Shown here: in pieces, positions 52,391 through 60,000 of the stretch
Numbering within the stretch: position 1 is the stretch's first letter
Layout of the letters: each line of letters begins with the position of its first letter
Assembly (NCBI GenBank): GCA_050246015.1
Contig: JBFWWU010000008.1
Location: 124,001 to 188,000, forward strand
DNA: 64,000 bases
DNA from: JTS-AC122 sp050246015
Lineage (GTDB): Bacteria > Planctomycetota > Phycisphaerae > Phycisphaerales > UBA1924
Reading direction: 5' to 3'
Program-made: the position numbers and the translations under genes
The notes under the pieces: generated by a model
The model's database searches: none
Seen by the model: only the letters and a program-made list of their open reading frames with translations
What the model was told of the DNA's origin: nothing

Positions 52391-52897
52391 CTACGCCGCG
52401 TCCTTCACCGTCCCCGCGCCCTCTTCCTCCCCCGACACGCTCGCGGCCACCTCCATCGGATAGTGCCGCATCAGCGCCCCACACAGATCATCCGTCTCGG
52501 CGAGCACGAAATAGCACGTCATCGGCACCTGCCGCGTCGCGAACTCCAGCGCCCGGATCAGGTTCTCACGCGTCGTGCATACACGCATCTCTCCCCCCCG
52601 GATCGAGATCGGCAGCATGCGATGCTCCCACGCCCGCCGTCCATCCACCAGCGCCAGCGCCGCCGGATCCACCTTCGCCAGGCCCGCGTCGATCCACTCC
52701 GCCATCATGCAGTATTGATCCGCCCACGCTCGCTCCACCGCTTCCCCAGACACCCCGAACATCTCCTCGGCGATCACGCCGAACGGACGTCCCCGCGTCT
52801 CCTGCCGGCGCAGAATGTCGCGGCACTGCTCATCGGTGAGCACCCCCTGCCTCACCAGCAGTTGCCCGATCGGAACCGTCAGTCGGAATGAACTCAC
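52391..52897 (-). CDS. Stand-alone MshEN (GspE N-terminal)-domain protein
   Basis: A 168-residue protein consisting mainly of one domain like the N-terminus of GspE/PilB ATPases: PIGQLLVRQGVLTDEQCRDI, VIAEEMFGVSGEAVERAWAD, then HRMLPISIRGGEMRVCTTRE. Some such domains bind cyclic di-GMP. Whether this one has the needed motif is not clear. No ATPase domain follows. The start is GTG at 52897, where AAGGAG lies six bases upstream. The ATG at 52921 lacks such a site. It converges on pfk. A link to the secretion ATPase or to the diguanylate cyclase in this window is inference. Confidence 0.7.
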   Translation of the reverse strand: MSSFRLTVPIGQLLVRQGVLTDEQCRDILRRQETRGRPFGVIAEEMFGVSGEAVERAWADQYCMMAEWIDAGLAKVDPAALALVDGRRAWEHRMLPISIRGGEMRVCTTRENLIRALEFATRQVPMTCYFVLAETDDLCGALMRHYPMEVAASVSGEEEGAGTVKDAA

Positions 52898-53259
52898 GCG
52901 CTGCTCCTTGCAAGACTCCAAAGTCCGCCGCGGACGTTCCGCGACAGTCGTCGTAGGCCGCGCCGGCTTCCCGCTTGATCGCCGCGGGACCGGCCTCCGC
53001 CCGTCGATGTGCGATCTCCGTTGACTCCGCGGCTAAGCCGCGCCCGGGAGTCCTACGAACACCGCCAACGTGCTGTTCCCGCCATTCATCGACGCGCAGA
53101 TTCCGCGCCATCACGTCCCGCGCGCGAACCCGCGCCACGCCGTCCGGCCCGCGGTCCGTCTATTCCTCCCGGGCGACTCAGGCAGGCCTTGCGCGTTCCG
53201 AGAACGCTCGATGCCTGATAACCGCCGCCCCCACGTCCCCGATCGGCCGCCTCCGCGTG
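52898..53259. other. 362-bp gap with one compound hairpin and no gene
   Basis: No protein-like frame is seen. Bases 53024-53053 fold into a hairpin: GACTC/GAGTC outside and CGCGGC/GCCGCG inside around TAA. It has no U run. Its role is unknown. It may mark a small RNA end or a dispersed palindrome. Confidence 0.45.
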
Positions 53260-54258
53260 CTACCCCACCATTCCCGTCATCACCAGCGTGATGCTGATCG
53301 CGTTGAACAGCACGTGCATCGTGATCGGCGCCAGGATCTTCCCCGTGCGTTCCAGCGCGACTCCCATCGCCACGCCGAAGATGAACAACGTCGGGATCAT
53401 GTGCCACGGCACCGCGTTCTCCGGCTTGTCCGCCATCCGGTGCACCAGCGCGAACACCCCGGCCGAAATCAGGATCCCGGTCCACGAACTTCGCGTCGCG
53501 CGGGAGATGCCCGATTGCAGGAACAGCCGGTACGTGAACTCCTCCACGATCGGCGCGCCGATCACCGCGACCCCGATCGCCGCCCACACCCACGGGTTCC
53601 GCGGATCCGACGCGATGTCCCGCAGCGTCCGGTGCGCCAGCGCGCCCGGCGACTCGCCGGTGATCCAGTGATACACCACCACGCCCAGCAGTGACGCCGA
53701 TTGCAGTATCGGCAGCGTGATCGCCAGCGCCCCGGCACCCAGCAGCGCATCCTTCCGCGCCAGCCTCAGCCCCGCCTTGGGAACGCGCGGCGACACCAGG
53801 TATCCCATCAGCACACACGCGCCGATCCCCACCCCATACGCGATCAGCATCAAGAGACCCTGATCGCCAAGCGAACTCCCCCCCGCGCGGCGTTGCATCA
53901 GCCCGCTCGCGACCACCACCGCGACCTGCGGCGTCAGCCACACGATCGCCGCGCACCCGAACCACGCCGGCGTCGGCAGCCCCATCAGGTCCCGCTTGGG
54001 CTTGCGCCGATCAAACGACCCCGGCCGAATGACATCCCGCACCCACAGCGCCACCAAAATCACCGCCGCCGCCACCAGGAACCCGAAGTTCAGATACACA
54101 CCGATCTGCTCACGTAGCCCCGAGCCCGTTGGCGCCGTGCTCCCCGCCGCGCCGAGCGGATCCGTGATCGCAGGCGCCTGACCCGAAGGCCCCGCCACAA
54201 CCGGCACGCTCGCGCACGTCAGGACCGCCACGAACACGGCGACAACAATCACGCCCAT
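53260..54258 (-). CDS. CPBP-family intramembrane metalloprotease
   Basis: A 332-residue membrane protein of the CAAX protease/bacteriocin-processing (CPBP, Abi) family. The N-terminus is a hydrophobic signal-like stretch (VIVVAVFVAVLTCASVPVV). About six further helices follow. The catalytic motifs are IVEEFTYRLFLQSGI (EExxxR), a His in GVFALVHRMAD, and HVLFNAISITL (HxxxN). Its substrate is unknown. The chosen ATG (54256-54258) overlaps the trpC ATG (54257-54259) on the other strand. A GTG two codons later, at 54252, is an alternative. The frame is open upstream to 54507, but that region is antisense to trpC. Confidence 0.85.
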   Translation of the reverse strand: MGVIVVAVFVAVLTCASVPVVAGPSGQAPAITDPLGAAGSTAPTGSGLREQIGVYLNFGFLVAAAVILVALWVRDVIRPGSFDRRKPKRDLMGLPTPAWFGCAAIVWLTPQVAVVVASGLMQRRAGGSSLGDQGLLMLIAYGVGIGACVLMGYLVSPRVPKAGLRLARKDALLGAGALAITLPILQSASLLGVVVYHWITGESPGALAHRTLRDIASDPRNPWVWAAIGVAVIGAPIVEEFTYRLFLQSGISRATRSSWTGILISAGVFALVHRMADKPENAVPWHMIPTLFIFGVAMGVALERTGKILAPITMHVLFNAISITLVMTGMVG

Positions 54259-55111
54259 GGGTGACGCCCTGACCGACATACTCGAACACAAGCGCCGCGA
54301 AGTCCACGCGGCCAAGTCGCGCACGTCCTTCGCCGAACTTGAAGCCCTGGTCCTCCAGGCCGATCCCCCGCGCAACTTCTTCACCGCCGTCACACGCCAT
54401 CCCACTCCAGACCACGTCTCCGTCATCGCCGAGATCAAGCGCAAGAGCCCCTCCGCCGGGCTCATCCGACCGGAATGGGACGGCGACTCCTTCGATCCCG
54501 CGTTCATCGCCAGACGGTATCACGCGGCGGGCGCAGCGGCGATCTCCTGCCTCACCGATGAACACTACTTCGGCGGCCGCCTCGATTTCATCGACCGCGT
54601 CCGCGACGCCGTTCCCCTCCCCGTCCTGCGAAAGGACTTCCTCATCGATCCCTGGCAACTCTGGGAGTCCCGCGCCGCCGGCGCCGACGCCGTCCTCCTC
54701 ATCGCCGACGCCCTCAGCGAGTCCCTCCTGGTTGACATGCTCATCCTCGCCCAGCAACTCAAGATGACCACCCTCCTCGAGGCCCACAGCGTCGAGAGTC
54801 TGCTCAAGGTCCGCCCCCACATCGGCTTCCCGCACCCCGCCTACGCCCTGCTGGGCATCAACAACCGCAACCTCTCCACCATGACCGTGGATCTTTCGAC
54901 GACCCTTCGCCTGGCCGAGATGGTCGATGACCCAAGCGTCCTGGTCAGCGAGTCCGGAATCGCACACCCTTCCGATCTTCAACGCCTTCGTTCACAGAAT
55001 GTTCGCATCGTCCTCGTCGGCGAGCACCTCATGCGCCACCCCGACCCGGGCGCAAGCCTTGCCGAACTGCTCGGCGCCAGCCCCCCGCCGCTCGATCCCC
55101 ACCACCCATGA
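54257..55111 (+). CDS. trpC: Indole-3-glycerol phosphate synthase
   Basis: TrpC makes indole-3-glycerol phosphate in tryptophan synthesis. The 284-residue TIM barrel begins GDALTDILEHKRREVHAAKS and has the catalytic and substrate segments VSVIAEIKRKSPSAGLI, AAAISCLTDEHYFGG, PVLRKDFLIDPWQLWESRA, LLEAHSVESLL, LGINNRNLSTMTVD and LVSESGI. All expected residues are present. It stands alone, without other trp genes. Its start codon overlaps that of the divergent CPBP protease gene, so any promoter must lie inside that gene. Confidence 0.95.
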   Translation: MGDALTDILEHKRREVHAAKSRTSFAELEALVLQADPPRNFFTAVTRHPTPDHVSVIAEIKRKSPSAGLIRPEWDGDSFDPAFIARRYHAAGAAAISCLTDEHYFGGRLDFIDRVRDAVPLPVLRKDFLIDPWQLWESRAAGADAVLLIADALSESLLVDMLILAQQLKMTTLLEAHSVESLLKVRPHIGFPHPAYALLGINNRNLSTMTVDLSTTLRLAEMVDDPSVLVSESGIAHPSDLQRLRSQNVRIVLVGEHLMRHPDPGASLAELLGASPPPLDPHHP

Positions 55112-55335
55112 AAGCCCTCGCTCGCTTCCAGTCGATTCAACTCTTCATCGCTGTAACCGCTGTGTAACGACGCCCCGGGCGAGCCCGGCACGCGAACGAT
55201 CTCCCCGTTCGATCCGAAGATGGGAGTACCGACCCATCTCGGCGCGCCTCGCCGGGACGTGGCCCTAGTATTCCGACTCGCCCAACTCTCGAATCACCTC
55301 ATCCACCTCGCATGTTGTTTCTGGAGACTTCTCGC

Positions 55336-56598
55336 ATGAACTTCTTCAAGGTCACCACCGCCGCGTTCGTCCTCGCCGCCGGATCGCTCGCGGGCGTCTC
55401 GTCCGCCCAGGTCAATGACGACGCCAAGGCTCTCCTCAACGAGTCCGCCCAGGCCGTCAAGAACGTCAAGGGCCTGTCGTACAAGTCCAAACTCTACGGC
55501 CTCGGCGCCCTCAAGCCCATCATGGACGGCGAGGGTGAAGTCCTCCAAGTCCGCCCCTCCGTCGATGTCAAGACCTCCATGATGTGGATCAAGGGCTCCG
55601 TCGCCGAGATCGGCAAGGGCAAGACCAACGTCCTGGTCACGACCAACGGCCGCACCATCCGCTGGCAGGACGACCCCTCGAACACCGTCTATGAACGCCC
55701 CTCCTACGACCGCAACGATGCCGCCCGCGTCCTCGGGCTCGGCTCCCAGATCGTGCTCCCCGAGTTCAAGGACCCCATGCCCATGATGAAGGAACTCGCC
55801 GCTCCTGAACTCAAAATCACCGGCGAAGATAAGGTCCACGGCGAGTCCTGCAAGGTCGTCGTCGCCTCATGGGACGGCGGCATCCGCAGCACCACCTACT
55901 GGATCAGTGTCAACGACAAACTCCCCCGCAAGGTCGAACTCGCCCACGGCGCCAACAACCCCGATCCCGAAAAGCGGCTCGCCAAGGGCATCGAGGTCTG
56001 GGACCTGCGCCTTCGCCCCGAACTGAGCGAAGCCGACCTCAAGATCCCGGTCCCCAAGGGTTTCGCCGAGGACGTGCAGGCCGCCCCGCAGCCCAAACTC
56101 AACCAGGACTTCAACAACCAGCCCGCCCAGCCCGCCGGCCCCATCCCCGATCCGGTCATCATGCTCCCGGCCAACACCGAAGCCCCTGACTTCGAACTCA
56201 AGAACACCGCCGGCAACACCGTCAAACTCTCCGACGCCGGACGCGGCCAGGTCGTCGTCCTGAGTTTCTGGGGCACCCGCTTCCCCAAGTCCACCACCAC
56301 CAATAACGTCATCCAGTCCTTGACCGATTCCTACAAGGACAAGAACGTCAAGTTCTTCGGCATCGCCTGCCGCGAAGAGAACGACGACGCCGCCAAGAGT
56401 TTCGCCTCGGCTCAGAAGTGGACCTTCCCGATCCTTCTCTCCGGCGACCCGCTCTGCACGCCCTACCGCGTCGTCGGGTTCCCCTCCACCGTCGTCATCG
56501 ACGGTCAGGGCAAGGTCAGCAAGTGCTTCCAGGGTCCGGTCAACAAGGACTCCCTCGAGATGGCCATCCAGAGCGCGATCAAGGGCGACTCCAAGTAA
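55336..56598 (+). CDS. Exported TlpA-like thioredoxin-fold protein lacking the CxxC cysteines
   Basis: A 420-residue protein with signal peptide (FKVTTAAFVLAAGSLAGVSS, ending SSAQ). Residues 25-260 resemble outer-membrane lipoprotein-sorting or DUF2092-type beta domains (LLNESAQAVKNVKGLSYKSK, RWQDDPSNTVYERPSYDRND, SCKVVVASWDGGIRSTTYWI). The C-terminal 150 residues are a thioredoxin/redoxin fold (APDFELKNTAGNTVKLSD, NVKFFGIACREEND, YRVVGFPSTVVIDGQGKVSK). Where active members have WCxxC the protein has FWGTRFPKS near residue 311, so both redox cysteines are gone and disulfide exchange is unlikely. GGAG lies eleven bases before the ATG. A TAGTAT box at 55265-55270 may be the -10. A strong terminator follows. 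Confidence 0.8.
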   Translation: MNFFKVTTAAFVLAAGSLAGVSSAQVNDDAKALLNESAQAVKNVKGLSYKSKLYGLGALKPIMDGEGEVLQVRPSVDVKTSMMWIKGSVAEIGKGKTNVLVTTNGRTIRWQDDPSNTVYERPSYDRNDAARVLGLGSQIVLPEFKDPMPMMKELAAPELKITGEDKVHGESCKVVVASWDGGIRSTTYWISVNDKLPRKVELAHGANNPDPEKRLAKGIEVWDLRLRPELSEADLKIPVPKGFAEDVQAAPQPKLNQDFNNQPAQPAGPIPDPVIMLPANTEAPDFELKNTAGNTVKLSDAGRGQVVVLSFWGTRFPKSTTTNNVIQSLTDSYKDKNVKFFGIACREENDDAAKSFASAQKWTFPILLSGDPLCTPYRVVGFPSTVVIDGQGKVSKCFQGPVNKDSLEMAIQSAIKGDSK

Positions 56599-56628
56599 CC
56601 ATCCCCGCTCATCGAATCACTCCCCAAG

Positions 56629-56657
56629 GAAGCAGGCCCACGGCCTGCTTCTTTTTT
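56629..56657 (+). terminator. Rho-independent terminator of the TlpA-like gene
   Basis: GAAGCAGGCC and GGCCTGCTTC form a perfect 10-bp stem with loop CAC, followed at once by six T. It lies 31 bases after the stop codon. It is the clearest terminator in the window. Confidence 0.92.
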
Positions 56658-56673
56658 CATCGCCTCGGCCGGT

Positions 56674-58419
56674 TCACGCCGGACGCATCCCGCGGTACAA
56701 CTGCCGCACCCGCTCGGCCTGATCCTTCCGCACGCTTTCCAGCACCAGCCGCGGGATCCGCCACTGCCCCTGCGATTCCGTCACGTTCGAGCAGTGCTCC
56801 GTGAAGCACTGGTACAGCATCTTGAACGCGTCGCGCGGCTGGTGCATCTGGTCCAGCGCATCTACCAGGTCCTGCACCGTCACGTCCTCCGCGAACAGGT
56901 CCAGCAGCGCGATCGGCTCGGCCTCCGGCGCAGGCGGGCGGCACGCCTGAAGCCTCGCGTTGCACAGGTCATACAGCATCGCCCCCGTCCACGTCAGCCG
57001 CTCGATCAAGTTCTGCTTGTCCAGCCTCGCTTCCTGAAAAAACGCCGCCGACTCACGGAACAGCATGTGCCTCAGTTCGATCGGCAGCAGCATCTTGATC
57101 CCCAGCCCCGGCTGCTGCAGGAACTTGTTGTTCAGCAGCGGCCAGATCACCGCCTGCATCCGCTCCGGGTCACCGCTCATCAGTGTCGGCTCGTCCACCC
57201 GGTCGATGATCACCATGATCCCCGTGTACCCAAAGTGCTTCAACACCCCCTTCAGCCGCCCCAGCATCGCGTACCGCGTCTCGTCCGACGACGTCGTCGG
57301 CAGCGCGCCCGGGTCGTACATCCGCAGGTCCACCTCGCGCAGTGAGTGGGCGTACGACCGGTCCCCGCGCAGCGAGATCCGCACCTGCTTGCGCACCTTG
57401 TGCCCCAGCCGAAGCAGCCCCAGCCGGTCCACCAGCACGTACTTCCCCAGCGCCCCGACATAGAGCGCCACCAGCCCGACCGCCACGCCCACGATGAGCG
57501 GGTTCCCCTTGCTGCTCGTCGCCCCCTCGCTCGTGGTGGTCGTGAGCGTTCGCAACGACTCCGGCGCAAAGAACAGCGCCCACACCAGGAACCCCACCGG
57601 AATCGTCCACCCCCACACCGCCGCGATGCTCGTCAGCGTCGCGCTCAGCGGCCTCGACAACCTCAGCAACCGACGCAGCCGCCGCGTCCGGGATTCCACG
57701 TTCTCCGGCCGGTCGTAGATCGCTTGCAGCAGCAGCAGGTCCTGCCGCACCGCCGCCTCCAGCCGCCGAGCATGCCGCCTCGGCTCCGTCCCCAGGTCGA
57801 TCCGCTCCCCGCCCAGCCGGTCGTTGAACAACTCGTTCACGATCCGCGGCACCGTCAGCGACAGCACCGCGTCTATATGGTCCACCAGCCGGAACTTCTT
57901 GAACGTCTCGGTGATGTGCCCGCTGTCCGTCGTCTTGCGCTCCCCCGACACCCGCTCATAGAACCGGTCCAGGATCGGGTTGAGCTCGTCGTACGCCACC
58001 ATCAGGCACCGCGTTTCCCCATGCTCGGCGTTGTACGCCCGCACGCGGTCCTCGAGTTGCATCCGGATCGCCGTCTTCCCGCTCCCCTTCTCCCCGAACA
58101 CGATCGCCGTCGCCGGCTGCTCGCAGTCACCCGCGATCTTCTCAAAGTCCGAATGGGCCGTGCGACGAAGGTGCGCCGCGACACTCGCCACGCTCTGGCC
58201 CAAACCCCCGCGGTCATCCTCCGCGTCACCCGCCGGCGACACGTTCACCCCCGCCGGCACCGCCGAGCGCTTTGGCACGACGTGCACCCGCGTCGCCGGC
58301 CGCTCCGGCCCCGGTCCCAGTTCGCTGAGCCGGAGAAACACCGGATCCTGCCGCGCTTCCTCGCCGCGGAACGGATTCTCCGTGATGCGCCAGTGCTCGA
58401 AGAACGTTGCGAGAGTCAT
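56674..58419 (-). CDS. Membrane-embedded P-loop NTPase (KAP/AAA-like), function unknown
   Basis: A 581-residue protein that opens with EHWRITENPF, a phrase also seen at the start of ExeA/TniB-like AAA ATPases. Walker A is FGEKGSGKT (K115, T116). A Walker B-like IMVIIDRVDEP lies near residue 405. Between them two transmembrane segments interrupt the domain (SIAAVWGWTIPVGFLVWALF and LIVGVAVGLVALYVGALGKY), an arrangement found in KAP-family NTPases. The final part is helical (LIERLTWTGAMLYDLCNARL) and has no known catalytic motif. It lies alone between a terminator and the phosphomannomutase gene. What it does is unknown. Confidence 0.7.
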   Translation of the reverse strand: MTLATFFEHWRITENPFRGEEARQDPVFLRLSELGPGPERPATRVHVVPKRSAVPAGVNVSPAGDAEDDRGGLGQSVASVAAHLRRTAHSDFEKIAGDCEQPATAIVFGEKGSGKTAIRMQLEDRVRAYNAEHGETRCLMVAYDELNPILDRFYERVSGERKTTDSGHITETFKKFRLVDHIDAVLSLTVPRIVNELFNDRLGGERIDLGTEPRRHARRLEAAVRQDLLLLQAIYDRPENVESRTRRLRRLLRLSRPLSATLTSIAAVWGWTIPVGFLVWALFFAPESLRTLTTTTSEGATSSKGNPLIVGVAVGLVALYVGALGKYVLVDRLGLLRLGHKVRKQVRISLRGDRSYAHSLREVDLRMYDPGALPTTSSDETRYAMLGRLKGVLKHFGYTGIMVIIDRVDEPTLMSGDPERMQAVIWPLLNNKFLQQPGLGIKMLLPIELRHMLFRESAAFFQEARLDKQNLIERLTWTGAMLYDLCNARLQACRPPAPEAEPIALLDLFAEDVTVQDLVDALDQMHQPRDAFKMLYQCFTEHCSNVTESQGQWRIPRLVLESVRKDQAERVRQLYRGMRPA

Positions 58420-58480
58420 GCGAAGTCAACTCGTCCCGGTCGTGGTGCCCGCCCCCGCGTCCCTCATCCCACGCCACCAA

Positions 58481-59893
58481 CTAGTGATCCACCTTCACGC
58501 CCAGCATCGGCGCGATCTTCGTCATCATCCGCTCCAGCGTCCCCTTGTCCTTGGCCTCGAGGTTCAAGCGCAGCAGCGGCTCCGTGTTGCTCTTGCGCAC
58601 ATTGCACCACCACCCGTGCCGATCAAACGCGTCGATCGTCACCCCATCCAGTTCATCCATCGTCCCCGTGTCCTTGAACGCCTCCTTCAACTGCTTGATC
58701 GCGGCGTCCTTGTCCTCAATCTGGAAGTTCACCTCCCCAGACTGCTGGTACCGCTTCACCGGTGAGATCAACTGGCTCATCTTCTTCCCCGACGCCGACA
58801 GCACCGACAGCACCGTCGCCATCGCGATCGCGCCCGAGTCGGCGTTGAAGTTGTCGCGGAAGTAGAAGTGCCCGGACAGTTCACCGCCGAACACCCCCTT
58901 GTGCTCCGCCAGCGCCGCTTTCATGAATACATGCCCCACCTTCCCCCGCACCGGCACGCCGCCCGCCTTCACGATCTCCTCCGGCACCGCCTTGGTCGAC
59001 CGCAGGTCAAACGCCACCGCCGACCCGCTGTTCCCCGGCTTCTTCAGGAAATACTTCGCCAGCACCGCCGTCAGATGATCGCACCCCACGATGTGCCCCT
59101 GTTCATCCACCACGACGCACCGGTCCGCGTCGCCGTCAAAGCAGATCCCAAGGTCCGCCTTCTCCTTCACCACCCGCTCGCAGAGTTGCGCCAGGTTCGA
59201 CGCCACCAGCGGGTTGGGCTCGTGCACGAACTCCCCCTTGCTGTTGTCGAAGTTCAGTTCCACGATCGAAAGGTGCGGGATCGCGCTCCCCTTGGGCCCG
59301 AACACCTTCGGCACCATCGTCCCCGCCATCCCGTTGCTCGCGTCCACCACCACCTTCACCTTCTTGTCGAGCGTGATGAACGCCCGCACGTGCTTGATGT
59401 ACGCCTCCCACAGGTCCCGCTGCTCCGTCCGACCGTGCGCCGGCACCAGCGTCGCTCGATCCACCATCGCCGCGTGCTTCCGCACCTCCCCAAGTCCCGA
59501 CACCTCCCCCACCGGCTTGGCCTTGCGCGTCGAAACCTTGAACCCGTTGTAATGCGGCGGGTTGTGGCTCGCCGTCGTCATCACCCCGCCCGCGCAGTTC
59601 AAATGATTGATCGCAAAGTAAATAAACGGCGTGTCCACCAGCCCCACGTCGATCACGTTCCCCCCCTGATCGCAGATCCCATGCACCAGCGCCTTGGTCA
59701 GCGATGGGCTCGACTTGCGCATGTCCCGCCCCACCACGATGTTCTTCATCATCGGCGACGTCTCCCCCACGCTCGCCGCCGACGACAGCAAAAACTTCGA
59801 GCACCCGTACCCGATCTGCCACGCCATCTGGTCATTCAACGGATCCGGGACCGTGCCGCGAACGTCGTACGCCTTGAAGACTTTGCCCAGCAT
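58481..59893 (-). CDS. Phosphomannomutase/phosphoglucomutase
   Basis: The enzyme interconverts hexose 6- and 1-phosphates for polysaccharide and nucleotide-sugar synthesis. The 470-residue protein begins GKVFKAYDVRGTVPDPLND. The phosphoserine is S109 in TTASHNPPHYNGFK, the metal loop is DGDADR at 253-258, the sugar-binding loop is GGELSGHFYFRDNF, and the phosphate-binding loop is in KSNTEPLLRLNLEAK. All four active-site segments are intact. AAGGA lies 12 bases upstream of the ATG. The leader has a 9-bp hairpin in an AT-rich stretch. Metabolite preference (mannose or glucose) cannot be decided. Confidence 0.93.
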   Translation of the reverse strand: MLGKVFKAYDVRGTVPDPLNDQMAWQIGYGCSKFLLSSAASVGETSPMMKNIVVGRDMRKSSPSLTKALVHGICDQGGNVIDVGLVDTPFIYFAINHLNCAGGVMTTASHNPPHYNGFKVSTRKAKPVGEVSGLGEVRKHAAMVDRATLVPAHGRTEQRDLWEAYIKHVRAFITLDKKVKVVVDASNGMAGTMVPKVFGPKGSAIPHLSIVELNFDNSKGEFVHEPNPLVASNLAQLCERVVKEKADLGICFDGDADRCVVVDEQGHIVGCDHLTAVLAKYFLKKPGNSGSAVAFDLRSTKAVPEEIVKAGGVPVRGKVGHVFMKAALAEHKGVFGGELSGHFYFRDNFNADSGAIAMATVLSVLSASGKKMSQLISPVKRYQQSGEVNFQIEDKDAAIKQLKEAFKDTGTMDELDGVTIDAFDRHGWWCNVRKSNTEPLLRLNLEAKDKGTLERMMTKIAPMLGVKVDH

Positions 59894-59908
59894 GAGTAGA
59901 AAGCGTCC

Positions 59909-59936
59909 TTTCGATTCTTAGGAAAATGAATCGAAA
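59909..59936 (-). promoter_or_regulatory. Leader hairpin and -10 box before the phosphomannomutase gene
   Basis: TTTCGATTC and GAATCGAAA form a perfect 9-bp stem with a 10-base loop, ending 15 bases before the ATG. On the reverse strand a TATTGT box (59941-59936) precedes it, so the mRNA would begin in or next to the hairpin. The whole 59894-60000 interval is much richer in A and T than the rest of the window. Confidence 0.4.
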
Positions 59937-60000
59937 CAATAGGAACCAGGGCATCAAACATCCCTTTTTTTCGGAATAAGTTCGGTTGATTCCGGGCAAA

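Noticed and set aside
54259..54507. Upstream extension of the CPBP protease gene to 54507
   Set aside because: It is antisense to trpC, and the ATG at 54258 begins a normal signal-like helix.
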